DNA of 64,000 nucleotides from Candidula unifasciata (lineage: Eukaryota > Mollusca > Gastropoda > Stylommatophora > Geomitridae): positions 2,501 through 66,500 of the forward strand of contig CAJHNH020001113.1 of the NCBI GenBank assembly GCA_905116865.2. The letters are read 5' to 3'. Every line of letters begins with the position of its first letter. Position 1 is the stretch's first letter. Below are positions 54,854 through 64,000 of this stretch, in pieces. A model generated the notes under the pieces. It saw nothing but the letters and a program-made list of their open reading frames with translations. It did no database searches and had not been told where the DNA came from. A program made the translations under genes and the position numbers.

Positions 54854-55328
54854 AAATTAAATTTTTTTTTTTTTTTAATAAGGAGTAGAAAATTATAGGG
54901 AAGAGAAAAGGTTGGTAAGAAACAACAATTAGTTTATGTTAGCTTTACAAAATCGATCAGAATAAACAAACACAGGTTGTTGCGGCGATGATCCTTCATC
55001 AGCACATAAGGGACAACACAGTACACATACACAAAAAGGCTCTAGCTCTGAAGTGACTACATAGGACTCTAATGTATAGAATAAACGATACTCATCTAGT
55101 GTCCCTGGCGAAAAAACTTCTTTCAATGGAATGACGGTCAGCCTATATACCTCCAACGCGCAGGTAGGGGCAAAAAAAGGGACGGGTTTGACGCCAACAG
55201 CGTACACTGAGTGTCTAAGGAGGGAGGGAGGGGTTGGCCTATAGGGCGTAACCGGGGTTGGGTTGTGGGGATGACATTAGTCCATCCGCATGGAATAAAA
55301 GTGGGGCCTGTGCTTGCAAACAAATATC
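54854..55328. other. Inverted-repeat spacer
   Basis: T16 near 54859 and a piece related to the 25.2-kb duplication (54975-55030). No gene recognised. Confidence 0.4.
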
Positions 55329-55520
<192 letters not shown>

Positions 55521-55713
55521 GCTCGTGAATCCCAGCCATCTAGTTCGGCCCCGCTCCACACCGATACTCTCGGTGGTGGCGATAGTCACCGGAAGTCAGC
55601 AATTTAAGTTGCCGGTCCGCAGTTTACATGTGACTGAGGCCCTGTTAGGGTATATTTTCGGCCTCGATAATTTGGGACCGTTATTCGGAGGATAGCCCAG
55701 TGTCTGAATTATA
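55521..55713 (-). repeat. Inverted repeat, right arm (about 193 bp)
   Basis: Complementary to 54666-54853. The arms end near 'cagtgtctg'-like sequence on both sides ('agacagtgtctgg' left; 'cccagtgtctgaatt' right). Confidence 0.85.
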
Positions 55714-55714
55714 A

Positions 55715-55910
55715 TGACAGACAAAGAATGAAATGGTTCAGTCATCTAGTGAGAATGCAGCCAAACAAAACTGCACATGAGGTCACGGAGGATGGCGAGG
55801 AAAGACCAAGAAAGAGATGGATCATTGGTGCAGCTAAGATCTGCATAAAGATAAATAAACCCGTCACGTGAGACGCAAAAAATACTACCACGACACTGGG
55901 CTACAACCTG
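55715..55910 (+). pseudogene. LINE RT C-terminal fragment
   Basis: The frame 'DRQRMKWFSHLVRMQPNKT' and 'GEERPRKRWIIGAAK' matches the 'RLxWFGHVxRM...GxRPxGRPRxRW' tail of RT proteins, then a stop. It starts immediately after the inverted-repeat right arm. Confidence 0.65.
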
Positions 55911-56939
55911 GAACACTGAGAGAAGACAAAAGACAAAGAGGCACTAATCCCCAATCCCCAGACAGAAACATCGAAAGCAGTAGATAGCAAAATGCTACAA
56001 CAGAAAACAAAGAATGCTAGATAGAGCTCATTCAAGAAGACTAAATAAAGAGAGGACATGCAGAAAATATAAGTGAGCTAAATAAAGGAGACCTTGAAGA
56101 ACAGAGAGACAGAGACATGCTAGAGAACAGGTTACTAGGAGGAATCTAGATAGATACACAACACCACCCCCACCCCAATTCCAAGTGCACCGTCCCCCAT
56201 TTTCAGCAGCAAGAGAAGAGTTCCAATTCCGATGGTACTAGTAACCGTCTGATTGTATATCCGTCTCATGATTTCCCTAAGTGTTGAGCGTCGGTCAGAT
56301 CCCCTCACAGCGCCATTTTCCTTAGACCGTAATTATCTATCTGCGCCTCCGCACTGTTCAGTTGATTCTGAAGGGCCCTCACAATATCTAATTTGCCATA
56401 CCTTAATTCACCACTAAGATATAAGATATAAAATTAGGCAATGTGATTTATCGATTTCAGTGAAAATGATGCACTGTTTTTGCTTTTTTAATGTAAACTG
56501 TGTTACAATGCACCTGATGTCATACAATAAACTGTGTAAAATAATGTGTTCCTTCTGTATGTTCTTTATCTTCTTGAAATGACTTGAGTCTTTATTAATG
56601 CTTTTATTATTCTTATTTTTGTGATAGCATCAAAGATTTCTATTACATTCTAGTGGAAATCGGCGAACCATATAATAACTGTGAACTCACAATAACGACT
56701 AAGACACAAATGAAACACGTGAATAAATGTTAACACGAGACAACAAAGTTACAGGAAATCACTACTGTACTGATAGAAGCAGCAGGAATCAGTCCAGACA
56801 TGTAAATTTACAACCCGGTATACTGTGAATTTGAAATAAGGAAGACCTAACTTACTTCTATCCATGTGGGTAGGGTTGTTTGTCTAAGGTAAGGCAAATA
56901 CTTACCACAAAGTTACGCATTTTAAAATAGGAGTCGAGA
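55911..56939. other. No recognised feature
   Basis: About 1 kb without coding signal or matched repeat. Confidence 0.35.
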
Positions 56940-57600
56940 TTCTGCTCTAAAATGACACACAACTGAGATGACTCATATCTCAAATGACTACAAACACAAT
57001 TACTCAGATCTAAAATTACTGAGATCCGAAATGACTCAGTTCTAACATAACTAGGACCTTACATGACACAAATCTGAAATGACCACATCAACAATTAATC
57101 AGATCCAAAATTAATCAGATCCGAAATGACTCAGTTCTAACATAACTAGGACCTTACATGACACAAATCTGAAATGACCACATCAACAATTAATCAGATC
57201 TAAAATTACTGAGATCCGAAATGACTCAGTTCTAACATAACTTGGACCTTACATGACACAAATCTGAAATGACCACATCAACAATTAATCAGATCTAAAA
57301 TTAATCAGATCTGAAATGACTCAGTTCTAACATAACTTGGACCTGACGTGACTCACATCTAAAATGACAATATTAACAATTAATCAGATCTAAAATTACT
57401 CAGATCTGAAATGATTCAGACAAAACACTACGACCTCACATGACGCAAATCTTGAATTACCATTTCAACAATTATTCAGATCTAAAATTACTCATAACTG
57501 AAATGACTCAGTTATAAAATTACTAGGACCTAAAAAGTAGACAGATCTAAAGTAAACTGAATCTAAACTTGCTCGGATCTAAAATGACTCAAATCTAAAA
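56940..57600. repeat. 95-bp tandem repeat, about 6-7 copies
   Basis: 'cagttctaacataact' recurs at 57037, 57132, 57227 and 57322 (exactly 95 bp apart), and diverged copies continue to 57600. Within each unit, shorter 'aaatgactcagatcta' sub-repeats suggest growth from a roughly 16-19-bp ancestor. Confidence 0.92.
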
Positions 57601-57667
57601 ACAATATGAGGCTATGGTTTAGTTTTGTGTATTTCCCTTTCTTTTTCTGTTCTAAAAAATGGATGGA

Positions 57668-57668
57668 T

Positions 57669-57720
<52 letters not shown>

Positions 57721-58108
57721 GAGAGAGTGAGTTAGAGAGAGAGAGTGAGAGAGAATGAAAGAATGAGAGGGAGAGAGAGAGGAGAGAGTGAAAGAGTGAG
57801 AGAGAGTGAGAGAGGGGGCTAGAGAGAGAGTGAGAAAGAGAGTGGGAGAAAGAGTGAGAGAGAGAGTGAGAGAGAGAGTGAGAGAGAGTGAGAGAGAGAG
57901 TGAGAGAGAGAGTGAGAGAGAGAGTGAGAGAGAGAGAGTTAGAGAGAGAGAGTGAGAGAGAATGAGAGAGAATGAGAGGGAGAGAGAGAGGAGAGAGTGA
58001 AAGAGTGAGAGAGGTGGTTAGAGAGAGAGTGAGAAAAAGAGTGGGAGAAAGAGTGAGAGAGAGAGTGAGAGAGAGAGAGTGAGAGAGAGAGTGAGAGAGA
58101 GAGTGAGC
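57668..58108. repeat. Imperfect (GA)n with GTGA and AATGA interruptions
   Basis: About 440 bp of purine-rich repeat. A block near 57760-57840 is repeated at about 57960-58050 ('gagaggagagagtgaaagag' with flanks). Ser/Leu-rich frames are artefacts. Confidence 0.93.
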
Positions 58109-58477
58109 GGGGCACAGAAAGAAATACAGAGATACAGGAAAATAGGCAAAATAAGACAATGAGAGACATAGATAAAAAGACATAAAGAACAGAGAGCCGG
58201 GCAGATTATGATAAACAAACAGTGGAACATATTTCCCCTCTAAACGTATTTATAAAAAGAGAATCACTCCATATGTGATATTTTGTGAAACTAACAGCAC
58301 TAAACTATCCTACGCAATAAAATAAAAACTTAAATACCAGCATTTATTATGCAACAGTCAGGCTCGAGGAAATGAAATGTCAGATTGTTCGGTTGCTAGT
58401 TTTGGATTGTTAGCTGTTCTTTGGCTGTGAATCCTTGGAATGACATAGGTATGGCTCCTAAATCTGCTGCATTATTA
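58109..58477. other. No recognised feature
   Basis: AT-rich, short frames only. Confidence 0.35.
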
Positions 58478-58610
58478 TTCTTCCTCTTCTTTGTTCACTG
58501 GCTGTAAATTTCGGCGGAAAGTCCTGGTTGCTCGTCTAACTAGACTTCGTCTTTGTGCCAGAGTCAGAGTCACCATCACTTTTAGTGGCCTATTTGTGTG
58601 CACTTGGTTG
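58478..58610 (-). mobile_element. Family F fragment
   Basis: 'ttcactggctgtaaatttcgg', 'gcggaaagtcctggttgc' and 'cagagtcagagtcaccatc' parallel the 16.2-kb copy's 3' half. The plus-strand left edge is TTC-rich. Confidence 0.5.
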
Positions 58611-58717
58611 CTCCTTGCCGTTTGGGCATATTCAATATGACTTCGAAGGAGCCTACCAATTTTTCAAATCTTTTGACAGGCTTTTTTGTGGGAGGGGGAG
58701 GGGTTGGTTAGGTAGTC

Positions 58718-58850
58718 TTCTTCTTCTTCTTCGCGTTCACCAGCTGTAAACTCTGGCGGAAGGTTCTAGTTGCTCGTCCACTATTGAACCGCAGTCCTGT
58801 TCCAGAACCTGAGTGTTGCGTGTGCATCAGTTTTACAGATCTAATTCTCT
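58718..58850 (-). mobile_element. Family F fragment abutting the satellite
   Basis: Plus strand: 'cttcttcttcttcttcgcg' (the reversed GAA tail), 'caccagctgtaaactctgg', 'tcctgttccagaacctgag' and 'gtgcatcagttttacagatc'. The AGATCT at its right end is the first of the satellite's AGATCT series. Confidence 0.6.
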
Positions 58851-61115
58851 TCAGAGACCACTTTGCAGAGATCTATGGTCAAGAGACCACACTGCGAGAC
58901 CTTTCCATAGACCATGCTGCCGGGATCTCTCTGTAGACTATGTTGTCGAGATCTCTCTGTAGACCACGCTGCGGGATCTCTCTGTAGACTATGCTGCCGG
59001 GATCTCTCTGTAGACCATGCTGCGGATCTCTCTGTAGACTATGTTGTCGAGATCTCTCTGTAGACTATGTTGTCGAGATCTCTCTGTAGACCACACTGCG
59101 GGATCTCTCTGTAGACCACGCTGCGGGATCTCTCTGTAGACCAAGCTGTCGAGATCTCTCTGTAGACCAAGCTGTCGAGATCTCTCTGTAGATCATGTTG
59201 CCGAGATCTATCTGTAGACTATGTTGCCGAGATCTATCTGTAGACTACGCTGCGGGATCTCTCTGTAGACCATGTTGCTGAGATCTCTCTGTAGACCATG
59301 CTGCCGAGATCTCTCTGTAGACCACGCTGCGGGATCTATCTGTAGACCATGCTGCGGGATCTCTGTGTAGACCACGCTGTGGGATCTCCCTGTAGACCAT
59401 GCTGCCGAGATCTCTCTGTAGACCATGCTGCCGAGATCTCTATGTAGACCACGCTGCGGGATCTATCTGTAGACTACGCTGCGGGATCTCTCTGTAGACC
59501 ATGTTGTCGAGATCTCTCAGTAGACCATGTTGCCGAGATCTATATGTAGACTACGCTGCGGGATCTCTCTGTAGACCATGTTGCCGAGATCTCTCTGTAG
59601 ACCATGCTGCCGAGATCTCTCTGTAGACCACGCTGCGGGATCTCTCTGTAGACAATGTTGTCGAGATCTCTCAGTAGACCATGTTGCCGAGATCTATATG
59701 TAGACTACGCTGCGGGATCTCTCTGTAGACCATGTTGCCGAGATCTCTCTGTAGACCATGCTGCCGAGATCTCTCTGTAGACCACGCTGCGGGATCTCTC
59801 TGTAGACCATGTTGCCGAGATCTATCTGTAGACTACGCTGCGGGATCTCTCTGTAGACAATGTTGCCGAGATCTCTCTGCAGACCATGCTGCCGAGATCT
59901 CTCTGTAGACCACGCTGCAGTATCTATCTGTAGACTACGCTGCGGGATCTCTCTGTAGACCATGCTGCCGAGATCTCTCCGTACACCACGCTTCGAGATC
60001 TCTCTGTAGACCACGTTGCTGAAATCTCTCCCATTACAGGTATATAAATATTTATATTTCTCAACAGAAACAATATTATGGAGATCCTATCTGCCGAAAC
60101 CACGTTGAGAGAGTGTTGTTCCAGAACCCACGTAAAGAAATCTTTCCTCTAGATCCTACGTTGAGCGATCTATTTCCTACAGACCATGTTGTAGGTATCT
60201 TCTATCTGTAGACTACCCTGAAGAGATATCTTCTCCTAAATCTAGGTTGCAGAGGTCATCTTTCAAGAGGCCACGTTACAGAGATATCCGTTTAGAATAC
60301 CACTTTGCTGAACCCCTTTCTTAGACCATGTTGTCGAAATCTCCCAAGAGACCGTGTTGTGGAGATCATTTCAGAGATCATGTTGTAAAGATCTCTCCAG
60401 AGACCCTGTTGTAAAGATCTCTCCAGTGATCCAGTTATAGAGCTCTTTCGACAAGTCATTACAGAGATCATATTATATAGATCTCTCTAGAGACTATATT
60501 GTAGAGATCTCTCAAGAGAACATGTTATAGAGATCTATGAGACCAAGTTGTAGAGCTCTTTCCAAAGACCCTGTTGTAAAGATCTCTCTAGTGACCAAGT
60601 TGTAGAGCTCTTTCCAGAAACCATGTTGTGGAGATCATTCCCGAGATCATATTGTAGAAATCTCTCTAGAGACAATGTTGTAGAGGTATCTGAGACACTG
60701 TTGTAGAGCTCTTTCCAGAGACCCTGGTATAGAGATATCTTCACGTTGTAAAGATCTTTCCGGAAATAACGTTGAGGAGATCTTTCTAGAGACCCAATTG
60801 TAGAGATCTCTCCAATGATCATGTCGGTAGAAATCTCTACAGACATCATTTTCTAGAGATCTCGTCAGAGACCATTTTGTAGAGATATTTCTGGGGACCA
60901 TGTTGTGGAGATCTTTCCATTGACCCTGTTGCACGAGATCTCTCTAAGGCTATGTTGCAAAGATCTTCACTGAGACCATGGTCTAGAGATCGTCTCAACA
61001 AAATCCACGTTGCTGGGATCTTCTATCCAGTGACGATGTTGCAGATCTATCCAGAGACAAATGTTGTAGATCTTCTCTTTAGAGACCATGTTTGTTGCAG
61101 ATCTTCTCTTCTAAA
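58846..61115. repeat. AGATCT-rich satellite, 25-26-bp unit
   Basis: From about 58850 to 60030 the unit alternates between 'gagatctctctgtagaccat' + 'gctgcc' (26 bp) and 'gggatctctctgtagaccac' + 'gctgc' (25 bp), about 46 copies. From 60030 to 61115 the same 'agatct...gagacc' pattern continues but is strongly diverged. Minus-strand frames are artefacts of the repeat. Confidence 0.93.
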
Positions 61116-61406
61116 ACAATTTTACAAAACCCTTGTCTCCAAGATTGAAGCAAAGCGAGAACTGCGGTCTGAATAAAGAGGGAAAGAGGTAGGGAAATGT
61201 TTCCCTTGTGCCCCTTACCAAACCCCTCCTCTATCCTGCCCACGAAGCAAAAGAGCAAGCATTTTAAATCTTCTACACCTTTGAAAATAAGTTATCTGTG
61301 ACAGAAATGTGAGGTTCATGTAAATACTGTATTTTGTACTTAAGCTTGCTTCCATACATATAAAGTATTCTTGGATCACCTGTCATTCATTTCTAAGATA
61401 GGGGCT
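61116..61406. other. No recognised feature
   Basis: Unique-looking spacer between satellite and SINE. Confidence 0.3.
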
Positions 61407-61750
61407 GCGTGGTCTCAAGGCATAGTGTCCGCCTCGAGTGCTAGAGGTTCCGGATTCAATCCCTGGTAAGGGCTGGGATTTTTCAACGTGGACTTGGACT
61501 TCTAGTAATTCCCTCTGGTCTCTGGCTAGTGAGAATAGACGCCTGTGTGCATTGTTGCGCACGCAAAAAATCGCTTGGCAGTTGTAAATTTAAATACAAA
61601 AATAGCCTGTGCAAAATTTAGAGTTAACAATCTACCCAAAGTATTTCAGGATCCTCGCCGGTGCTACAGAGCCTGTGCAATGTGTTGAACGAAGCACTTA
61701 TGGGTTACTGTTCGTGTGTCCAGATTTTAATCCGTCGTTCAAAAACCTTA
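61407..61750 (+). mobile_element. SINE family C (forward copy)
   Basis: The head 'gcgtggtctcaaggcatag', B box 'ccggattcaatccctgg', 'ggacttctagtaatt', 'gtgtgcattgttgcgcac', 'ggatcctcgccggtgctac' and 'taatccgtcgttcaaaaacc'. Confidence 0.8.
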
Positions 61751-62389
61751 AGCCTCATTTATAAGATTAAGTATTGCAACTCGAGTTTTCGGTTTTCGTG
61801 CAAGCATTGTAAAATATTTACCTTAGTAAACTGTTTGTCCTTGTATTTTCCCCCTATTTTTGGCAGTTTGTGATAACGAATCAAGCTCTAAAATCTAATG
61901 TATTCTCTGTACATTAGCACAAAAATTATTTTTAGAGAGGCGGTAAATGGAAACATAAGGACAAGTGGCGAACTTGCTGTCCGGGCCCTAGATAATTTAA
62001 ACTTGTGTATAAAAGCATTAAAAGCACTTATACCGCCTCCACTGTTCTGAAAACGATGGTAAATATTATAATGCATTTCAGCACTTTTCTATAGGGATAC
62101 ATTTGTCAATGAACTTAAACTGCAGTTTCAGAATGAGGCGACTATTCAAGTGTATATATGTACAAATATATATAAATATATTCAGGCCAATCGATTGGTA
62201 ATGTGTTCAACACTGCACCGGTTGCCTTTTTTTTCCCCGCGATGTTTTCTGCTTTGTTTCTGTTACTCATGTTATGACTGAGTCGACACTGGAGCCTGCG
62301 ACAGTTTTAAAGTCCACCTGGTTGCAGATGTGAACGAACAAGATAAATTACATTTAGTTGAGGAAGGGGAAAACAACAGAGAGAATGAG

Positions 62390-62396
<7 letters not shown>
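61751..62396. other. No recognised feature
   Basis: AT-rich. A possible SINE B scrap ('ccaatcgattggtaatgtg' near 62188) is too short to call. Confidence 0.35.
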
Positions 62397-62456
<60 letters not shown>

Positions 62457-62464
62457 GGGAGAGA
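62397..62464. repeat. (GA)n-(CAGA)n microsatellite
   Basis: About 68 bp; a CAGA block of some 11 units is flanked by GA. Confidence 0.95.
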
Positions 62465-62729
62465 GAGAATAGATATATTAAGTATTTATCTGTTCTTCTT
62501 TCAAGCAATCCTTTTTAGTTACTCTGGCAGTCCAATGCATTCTTACCATTTGTCTGAGGAACAACATCTCTGTCGCATTCAAGTTCTTTCTAATTTGTGC
62601 ATTCACATTTCATGATTCACTACCATACGCCAACATATGTTCTACATACTATTTTAGGACACTCTTTTGTGCATCAAGTTAAAAGGACCTGTTGCACAAG
62701 ATGTTCTTTGTCGTGTGAAATGACATAGT
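62465..62729. other. No recognised feature
   Basis: Short spacer. Confidence 0.3.
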
Positions 62730-63347
62730 GCATGGGGTTTCATTGCAAAAGCGAATGGACGTCGCCTAGTGCAGCAAAGCCTTGCATATATTATCACAAC
62801 GTCTAGTTTGAGAATGGAGGTGGGGACAGTCTCTGCCGCTTTCCGCTGGCTTGAGAATTATCTGTACATACATGCCGTGATTGTAACTGACTCGCAGAGC
62901 ATGTTGAGAAAGGTGAAAACAGGCATGCTTCGTGCAGAGTGGCAAGCATCACTTCAGGGGTCCCGGGTAGTTAGCATCCTTTAGATTTTTTCTCCAGTCA
63001 TAGCGGTGTGTTGGCAAATGAGCAAGCAGATAGACTAGTTGGATCTGCACCACTTGGTGGTGAATTGATGTATGATAAGCTAGATATTGTGAGGATACTT
63101 TTGGAACGAGTAAACAGTGCGGAGGCGCATATATCTTATTAGCCTGAGAAGAAAAGGGCTGCGAGGTGTTACCAGGGGATCTGGCCGTCGCTCAACACTC
63201 AGGGAAAGGATGAGACGGATATACAATCAGAAGGTGACTGATACCATCGGAATTTAAACTCTTCACTTGCTGCTGAAGATGGGAACTGAGCACTTATGGG
63301 AGTGTCCCGAGTTCTGTGATGTCGATTCTTAATTCAACGTTCAACAT
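62730..63347 (+). pseudogene. I/Nimb-like LINE, RNase H remnant
   Basis: Blocks 'SAWGFIAKANG', 'ITTSSLRMEVGTVSAAFRWL' (acidic E), 'VIVTDSQSMLRKVKTGMLRA', 'SGVLANEQADRLVGSAPLGG', then 'GVTRGSGRRSTLRERMRRIY' and 'CPEFCDVDS' with a stop, and a decayed tail 'ttaattcaacgttcaac'. The 5' truncation lies inside RNase H, just after the first catalytic Asp would be encoded. Several frame changes. Confidence 0.8.
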
Positions 63348-63939
63348 TCGTGTGAAATGCAGCCTGAGCATGGCCTATTCTGCTCTTAATTTTTTAACAC
63401 TGATCATCTGTCTGATATGATAACTATTCCCCGTTATTTGAATCTTTCCACTCAGATTAACTGTTTACCTTACATTCTAACATCATACATTAATCAGTAC
63501 ATAATAAATTATTATTGCACAATTAAACAAGGCTTCGGCTACTTCAGTCACGTTCCTAGAAAATATATGCAGTGTATGAGGCCCCCCCCCCTCCTCCCCC
63601 ACCCCACTTTTCCCCACCAAATGATTTTTTGTGTGTCTGTCAGCGCCCCTACATGCCATTAACTTTATTATAATACGTAAAATCTCGAGAGGTTATTAGG
63701 CATACACAAGAATGGCAACCAAATGTCCATACAAAAAAATCTACATACAGAAGACTTTCTGGAGATCATGACGTAAAGCTGTATAACTTATATCGGATAA
63801 TGGCGATTTTGTGCCACGATTGGCAGTTCATTCAACACCGTCATGAAACTCGCTGTGGATTATGTTGTTTTATCACAGTCGACGCTGCTCCTCATTGCAT
63901 TGTACATTTCTATGCGTTGACACTTACCAGCGCCGGCCG
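63348..63939. other. No recognised feature; short C-run
   Basis: Short frames; C10 near 63583. Confidence 0.35.
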
Positions 63940-64000
63940 GCGGCAGTGGTTTGACGGCTAGACACTCGCATGTGGATCAGAGGGTCGTGGGTTCGGGTGC
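63940..64000 (+). mobile_element. SINE family B head, cut by window end
   Basis: 'cagtggtttgacggctagac' and B box 'gtgggttcgggtgc' match the family B head; the body lies outside the window. Confidence 0.7.

Noticed and set aside
57563..58183. 206-codon Ser/Leu-rich ORF
   Set aside because: Translation of a GA-rich repeat.
58846..60030. Minus-strand ORFs of about 72-106 codons
   Set aside because: Products of the 25-26-bp satellite.

Overview
This looks like a gene-poor stretch of a metazoan nuclear genome, most likely a lophotrochozoan and probably a gastropod mollusc. Four things point that way: dense tRNA-derived SINEs, many 5'-truncated LINE fragments of several clades, hAT-type DNA transposon relics, and abundant long microsatellites and minisatellites. 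Codon-scale decay (frameshifts, stops) affects nearly every recognisable protein. The taxonomic call is inference; nothing here is diagnostic of a species.

Layout. 0-3.4 kb: a 36-bp minisatellite, a tRNA-SINE, and a 3' fragment of a retroelement coding a PD-(D/E)XK-like domain. 3-9.9 kb: SINE families A and B and a third dispersed family (E). 10-13.2 kb: LINE reverse transcriptase (RT) remains and a second PD-(D/E)XK-like fragment. 14-15.4 kb: an AAT microsatellite and a 41-bp tandem array. 16-20.7 kb: SINEs, three LINE tails, a 29-bp array and a TTC tract. 21-23.4 kb: an I/Nimb-like LINE with endonuclease (EN), RT and RNase H domains. 24.7 kb: a hAT MITE with a perfect 8-bp target-site duplication (TSD). 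26-28.1 kb: two abutting SINEs, then a roughly 890-bp compound tetranucleotide tract. 28.6-31.4 kb: a second I/Nimb-like LINE whose 5' end is inverted. 33-36.5 kb: a hAT (ZMYM1-like) transposase pseudogene and a second hAT MITE with a perfect TSD. 36.5-44 kb: LINE tails, SINEs and microsatellites. 44-54 kb: two candidate exons of an unidentified minus-strand host gene, a third RNase H LINE with an intact RNase H reading frame, a hAT C-terminal relic and C2H2-ended LINE tails. 54.6-55.7 kb: a roughly 190-bp inverted repeat flanking a CAGA tract. 57-61 kb: a 95-bp array and a roughly 2.3-kb satellite of 25-26-bp units rich in AGATCT. 61.4-64 kb: SINEs and a final RNase H LINE fragment.

There is no operon or pathway here. 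What unifies the window is retrotransposition. All five RNase H LINE copies point the same way, nearly all LINE copies are 3' fragments, and SINEs often sit inside or against other elements. The best candidates for follow-up are the RNase H LINE lineage whose stop codon lies in or beside its tail repeats, the twin-priming-like inversion at 28.6 kb, the inverted repeat at 54.7-55.7 kb, the stepwise tetranucleotide tract, and the two spliced-looking exons. All alignments and translations were done by eye; boundaries of dispersed repeats are approximate, usually within 10-30 bp.
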